A stretch of DNA of 64,000 nucleotides, from NCBI RefSeq assembly GCF_943193215.1, contig NZ_CALPDH010000009.1:1-64000 (forward strand), in the 5' to 3' direction. The notes under the pieces were generated by a model. The model had not been told where the DNA came from. It saw only the letters and a program-made list of their open reading frames with translations, and did not search any database. The position numbers and the translations under genes were made by a program. This DNA comes from Acetatifactor aquisgranensis (GTDB lineage Bacteria; Bacillota; Clostridia; Lachnospirales; Lachnospiraceae). Below, in pieces: positions 61,778 through 64,000 of this stretch; within the stretch, counting starts at the first letter, position 1, and the number at the start of each line of letters is the position of its first letter.

Positions 61778-61996
61778 ATGAAAAACAGTAAAATATGTCC
61801 AAAATGCAACAGCAGCAACATCCTCAGGATAGAGGGCAGGGCAGGCGCCTATGGAAGCGGCAATAACATCCCGGTGGGATTAACTATATTTTCTTATGTA
61901 AAAGTGCCAAGGTATGTATGCTGTAACTGCGGATATTCAGAAGAATGGATTGACAAAGAGGATATCCCTGCACTGGAAAAGAAATTTCGGACATAG
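61778..61996 (+). CDS. Zinc-ribbon protein (72 aa)
   Basis: The 72-residue protein has two Cys knuckles, CPKCNSSN near the start and CCNCGYSEEW near residue 51, with a Gly-rich hydrophobic middle (GSGNNIPVGLTIFSYVKVPRY). It is a small zinc ribbon, probably a protein- or RNA-binding adaptor or related to the 'zinc ribbon' of ABC operons. AAAGGAGA precedes ATG. It is followed by about 300 bp with no gene. Confidence 0.78.
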   Translation: MKNSKICPKCNSSNILRIEGRAGAYGSGNNIPVGLTIFSYVKVPRYVCCNCGYSEEWIDKEDIPALEKKFRT

Positions 61997-62294
61997 TGGC
62001 GGCATGCTTTCAGACATCTGCATGCCGGTGTTCTTTCCGAAACAGATTCAAACGCTTTCTATCGAATTATCTGGTATATTCTTTACAAACTTCCCACAGC
62101 AAAATATTTTCCCATGAAATCTCAGGCTCCGGCAGGCGGTCAGGCACTGCGAAGAGGCAGCATTTCCTTTTACCTCTTCGGGTGTGCCGAAAGGCATGAC
62201 GTTCCAAATGCCGATGATGCCGCGGAATGAAAATTCGCTTTCGTAGTAATATATGCGGAAAAGCATATATTTTTTTATTGAGATATTTTATAGC
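61997..62294. other. Gene-free stretch before the ABC operon
   Basis: Short frames on both strands lack ribosome sites and look accidental. The sequence is mixed, with an AT-rich last 60 bases leading into the promoter at 62295. A strand-symmetric CATGAAATCTCAGGCTCCGG region near 62110 shows no clear hairpin. Nothing is recognised. Confidence 0.4.
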
Positions 62295-62323
62295 TTGCAT
62301 AGATGCAATTAGTATGATATCAT
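62295..62323 (+). promoter_or_regulatory. Promoter of the terminal ABC transporter
   Basis: TTGCAT (62295-62300), 17 bp, then TATCAT (62318-62323). It is followed by TATTGATATCA, a palindrome that could be an operator. Confidence 0.55.
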
Positions 62324-62410
62324 ATTGATATCAAAATAAAAGAGCTGTGGAGGATAGCGAAAAAGAAACCTCCGCAGTAAAATGCGCCAAAAGGACGGAG
62401 GGAATTGAAA

Positions 62411-63133
62411 ATGCTGGAAATAAAAAATCTGACAAAAACTTACAAAGGCGGAAAGACGGCCGTGGACAATCTGTCGCTGACAGTGCGGGCAGGAGATATC
62501 TACGGCTTCATCGGGCACAATGGGGCCGGCAAGACCACCACCATAAAGGCTGTGGTGGGAATACATGACTTTGACCAGGGAGAGATTCTGATAGACGGCA
62601 GGGACGTGCAGTCCCAGGCCATGGCCTGCAAGCAGGTGACGGCCTATATCCCGGACAATCCTGATATCTACGAATACCTGACGGGCATCCAGTACCTGAA
62701 CTTTCTGGCGGATATCTACCAGGTGTCCGGGAGGGACAGGGAGGAGCGTATCCGCAGGGAGGCGGGGGATTTCGGCATCTTTCCTGTTCTGGGAGACCTG
62801 ATATCCACCTATTCCCACGGCATGAAGCAGAAGCTGGCCCTCACAGGAGCGCTGATTCATGAGCCCGGACTGCTGGTGCTGGATGAGCCCTTTGTGGGGC
62901 TGGATCCGGAGGCGTCTTTGCTTCTGAAAGGGAAAATGCACGCTCTCTGCGAGAGAGGCAGCGCCATCTTCTTCTCCACCCATGTGCTGGAAGTGGCGGA
63001 GAAGCTCTGCAACCGCATTGCTGTCATCTCGGCCGGAAAGCTGAAAGTGGAGGGGGATACGAAAGAGCTTACCAGAGACAGATCCCTGGAAGACGTATTT
63101 ATGGAGGTGACGCATCATGACAAGGCAGATTAG
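62411..63133 (+). CDS. ABC transporter ATP-binding protein
   Basis: The 240-residue exporter-class ATPase has Walker A GFIGHNGAGKTTTIK, signature STYSHGMKQKLALTGAL (SHGMK in place of LSGGQ), Walker B LLVLDEPFVGLDPEA and H-loop FSTHVLEVAEKLC. ATG 62411 has GGAGGG nine bases upstream; TTG 62405 is too close. The end overlaps the permease start by 17 bp, indicating coupling. Confidence 0.92.
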   Translation: MLEIKNLTKTYKGGKTAVDNLSLTVRAGDIYGFIGHNGAGKTTTIKAVVGIHDFDQGEILIDGRDVQSQAMACKQVTAYIPDNPDIYEYLTGIQYLNFLADIYQVSGRDREERIRREAGDFGIFPVLGDLISTYSHGMKQKLALTGALIHEPGLLVLDEPFVGLDPEASLLLKGKMHALCERGSAIFFSTHVLEVAEKLCNRIAVISAGKLKVEGDTKELTRDRSLEDVFMEVTHHDKAD

Positions 63134-64000
63134 ACTTTTGACAAAACTCTCGCTGTATGGAATGTTCGGCTTCAATGAATTCCGCCACACGAAAGACAAA
63201 AAGAAGAAGCTGGGTTACTGCCTGATGGGGGTGCTCTGGGCTCTGCTGATACTCATGATGGCCGCCTATGTGGGGGCCGCGAGCTACGGATTTGTCATCA
63301 TAGGGATGGGATATTTCGTCCCGGCGGTTCTGGCTCTGGTCGTATCTCTGGTGGCATTCTTCTTTACCATAGCGAAAGCAGGCCCGGTGCTTTTTGACCA
63401 GAGGGCATATGAAAAACAGGTGGCCCTGCCAGTGACGGCAAAGAGCATCATCGCCAGCCGGTTCCTCTCCATGTACCTCACGGATATGCTGCTGGGCGTG
63501 GCGGTGATGCTGCCGGGGATGGTGGTGTATGGAATGTTGGAGAAGCCGGGCTTTACATTCTATCTTTACGGCGCCATAGTCGTACTTTTCCTGCCCCTGC
63601 TGCCTCTGACGGCGGCTTCTGTGGCAGGAGCCCTGATCGCAGGCATAGCGGGGAGATGGAAGAGGAAGAATCTGGTCTCCATCCTGCTGACTATGATTTT
63701 TCTGTGCGTCTTTCTGGTGGGAAGCATGGGGATGAGCAGGATGGGGGAAGACGAACTGATAGTCATGATGGAGGGGATGGCGCAGCAGCTGGGAAATCGG
63801 ATCGGCAGCGCCTATCCGCCGGCTCTCTGGATTTCAGAGGCCATGGTATCCGGGAAAGCGGCCGCCCTGGTTTTGTTCCTGGGGGTGTCCCTGGGATGTT
63901 TCCTGATTTTCCTGGAGATTCTGGGGCATTTTTACGGCCATGTATGCGGTCTGCTCAGCGCCAGGGAAGCCCGGGGCAACTACCGCATGGAGAGCCTGCG
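63117..64000 (+). CDS. ABC transporter permease (3' end outside window)
   Basis: The frame starts at ATG 63117 behind GGAGGTG and is still open at base 64000, giving at least 294 residues. It has paired hydrophobic helices (about 40-60, 68-92, 130-152, 162-185, 200-215, 255-285) with short loops, the ABC-2-type exporter layout. A block RAYEKQVALPVTAKSIIASRFLS between helices is typical of Clostridial 'putative ABC exporter' permeases. It pairs with the upstream ATPase. Confidence 0.88.
   Translation, partial: MTRQIRLLTKLSLYGMFGFNEFRHTKDKKKKLGYCLMGVLWALLILMMAAYVGAASYGFVIIGMGYFVPAVLALVVSLVAFFFTIAKAGPVLFDQRAYEKQVALPVTAKSIIASRFLSMYLTDMLLGVAVMLPGMVVYGMLEKPGFTFYLYGAIVVLFLPLLPLTAASVAGALIAGIAGRWKRKNLVSILLTMIFLCVFLVGSMGMSRMGEDELIVMMEGMAQQLGNRIGSAYPPALWISEAMVSGKAAALVLFLGVSLGCFLIFLEILGHFYGHVCGLLSAREARGNYRMESL

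Noticed and set aside
61997..62294. Short frames on both strands before the terminal ABC operon
   Set aside because: None has a ribosome site, and they overlap each other without coding bias.

Overview
The window looks like a chromosomal segment of a spore-forming gut Clostridium relative, most likely Lachnospiraceae. The evidence is a SpoVAF-type GerA protein, YtaF- and YtvI-like membrane proteins, a PerR/reverse-rubrerythrin/rubredoxin operon, LuxS with MtnN, strong AGGAGG-type ribosome binding sites, and many small-transporter and hypothetical families common in that group. Base composition is fairly GC-rich except for the first 5 kb.

Region by region. 1-5.2 kb is the right end of a prophage-like element. 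It holds the 3' end of a DGR-type reverse transcriptase, a holin and a two-repeat endolysin, then an accessory segment with a palindromic operator, a ribbon-helix-helix protein, a frameshifted gene and an IS30-family transposase that abuts a host tRNA-Phe/tRNA-Gly pair. 5.5-14.7 kb carries luxS-mtnN, a GtrA protein, a 2-hydroxyacid dehydrogenase, a TSCPD protein, murG, a MntP/YtaF-like protein, spoVAF, a lipoprotein and tRNA-Gly(GCC). 14.8-18.4 kb holds a gene-free stretch with a strong minus-strand structured-RNA candidate, a small protein paired with an ABC-like ATPase, and the perR-rbr-rubredoxin operon.

18.4-25.3 kb is a VanG-type D-Ala-D-Ser cluster (ligase, D,D-peptidase and membrane racemase on the minus strand) with a divergent two-component system. 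25-35 kb has an RsmF-like methyltransferase, two multi-membrane GT-C-like proteins, an RluA-type pseudouridine synthase, an AI-2E family permease, and an ECF sigma/membrane protein/ABC transporter operon. 35-46 kb is a decayed, repeat-rich zone around galK-galT: tandem 71-bp repeats, a BlaR1-RCC1 pseudogene, a truncated Rpn gene, and an FtsX-type exporter beside a broken secreted-peptide gene. 46-64 kb returns to ordinary genes: Rrf2, a kinase-like protein, a phosphoesterase, a B12 radical SAM protein, VanW, a HypE-like protein, an Lrp/aminotransferase pair, TrmL, a uridine kinase, AEC and MFS transporters, and an ABC exporter cut by the window edge.

Three cross-cutting signals stand out. An intergenic inverted-repeat element of about 90-125 bp occurs four times, and two copies supply the stop codon and last residues of the neighbouring gene. 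Low-complexity, partly tandem-repeated in-frame loops occur inside several unrelated housekeeping proteins. A 71-bp tandem repeat has a diverged single copy between the luxS promoter and gene.

All family calls rest on motif recognition and recalled family features; no database search was run.
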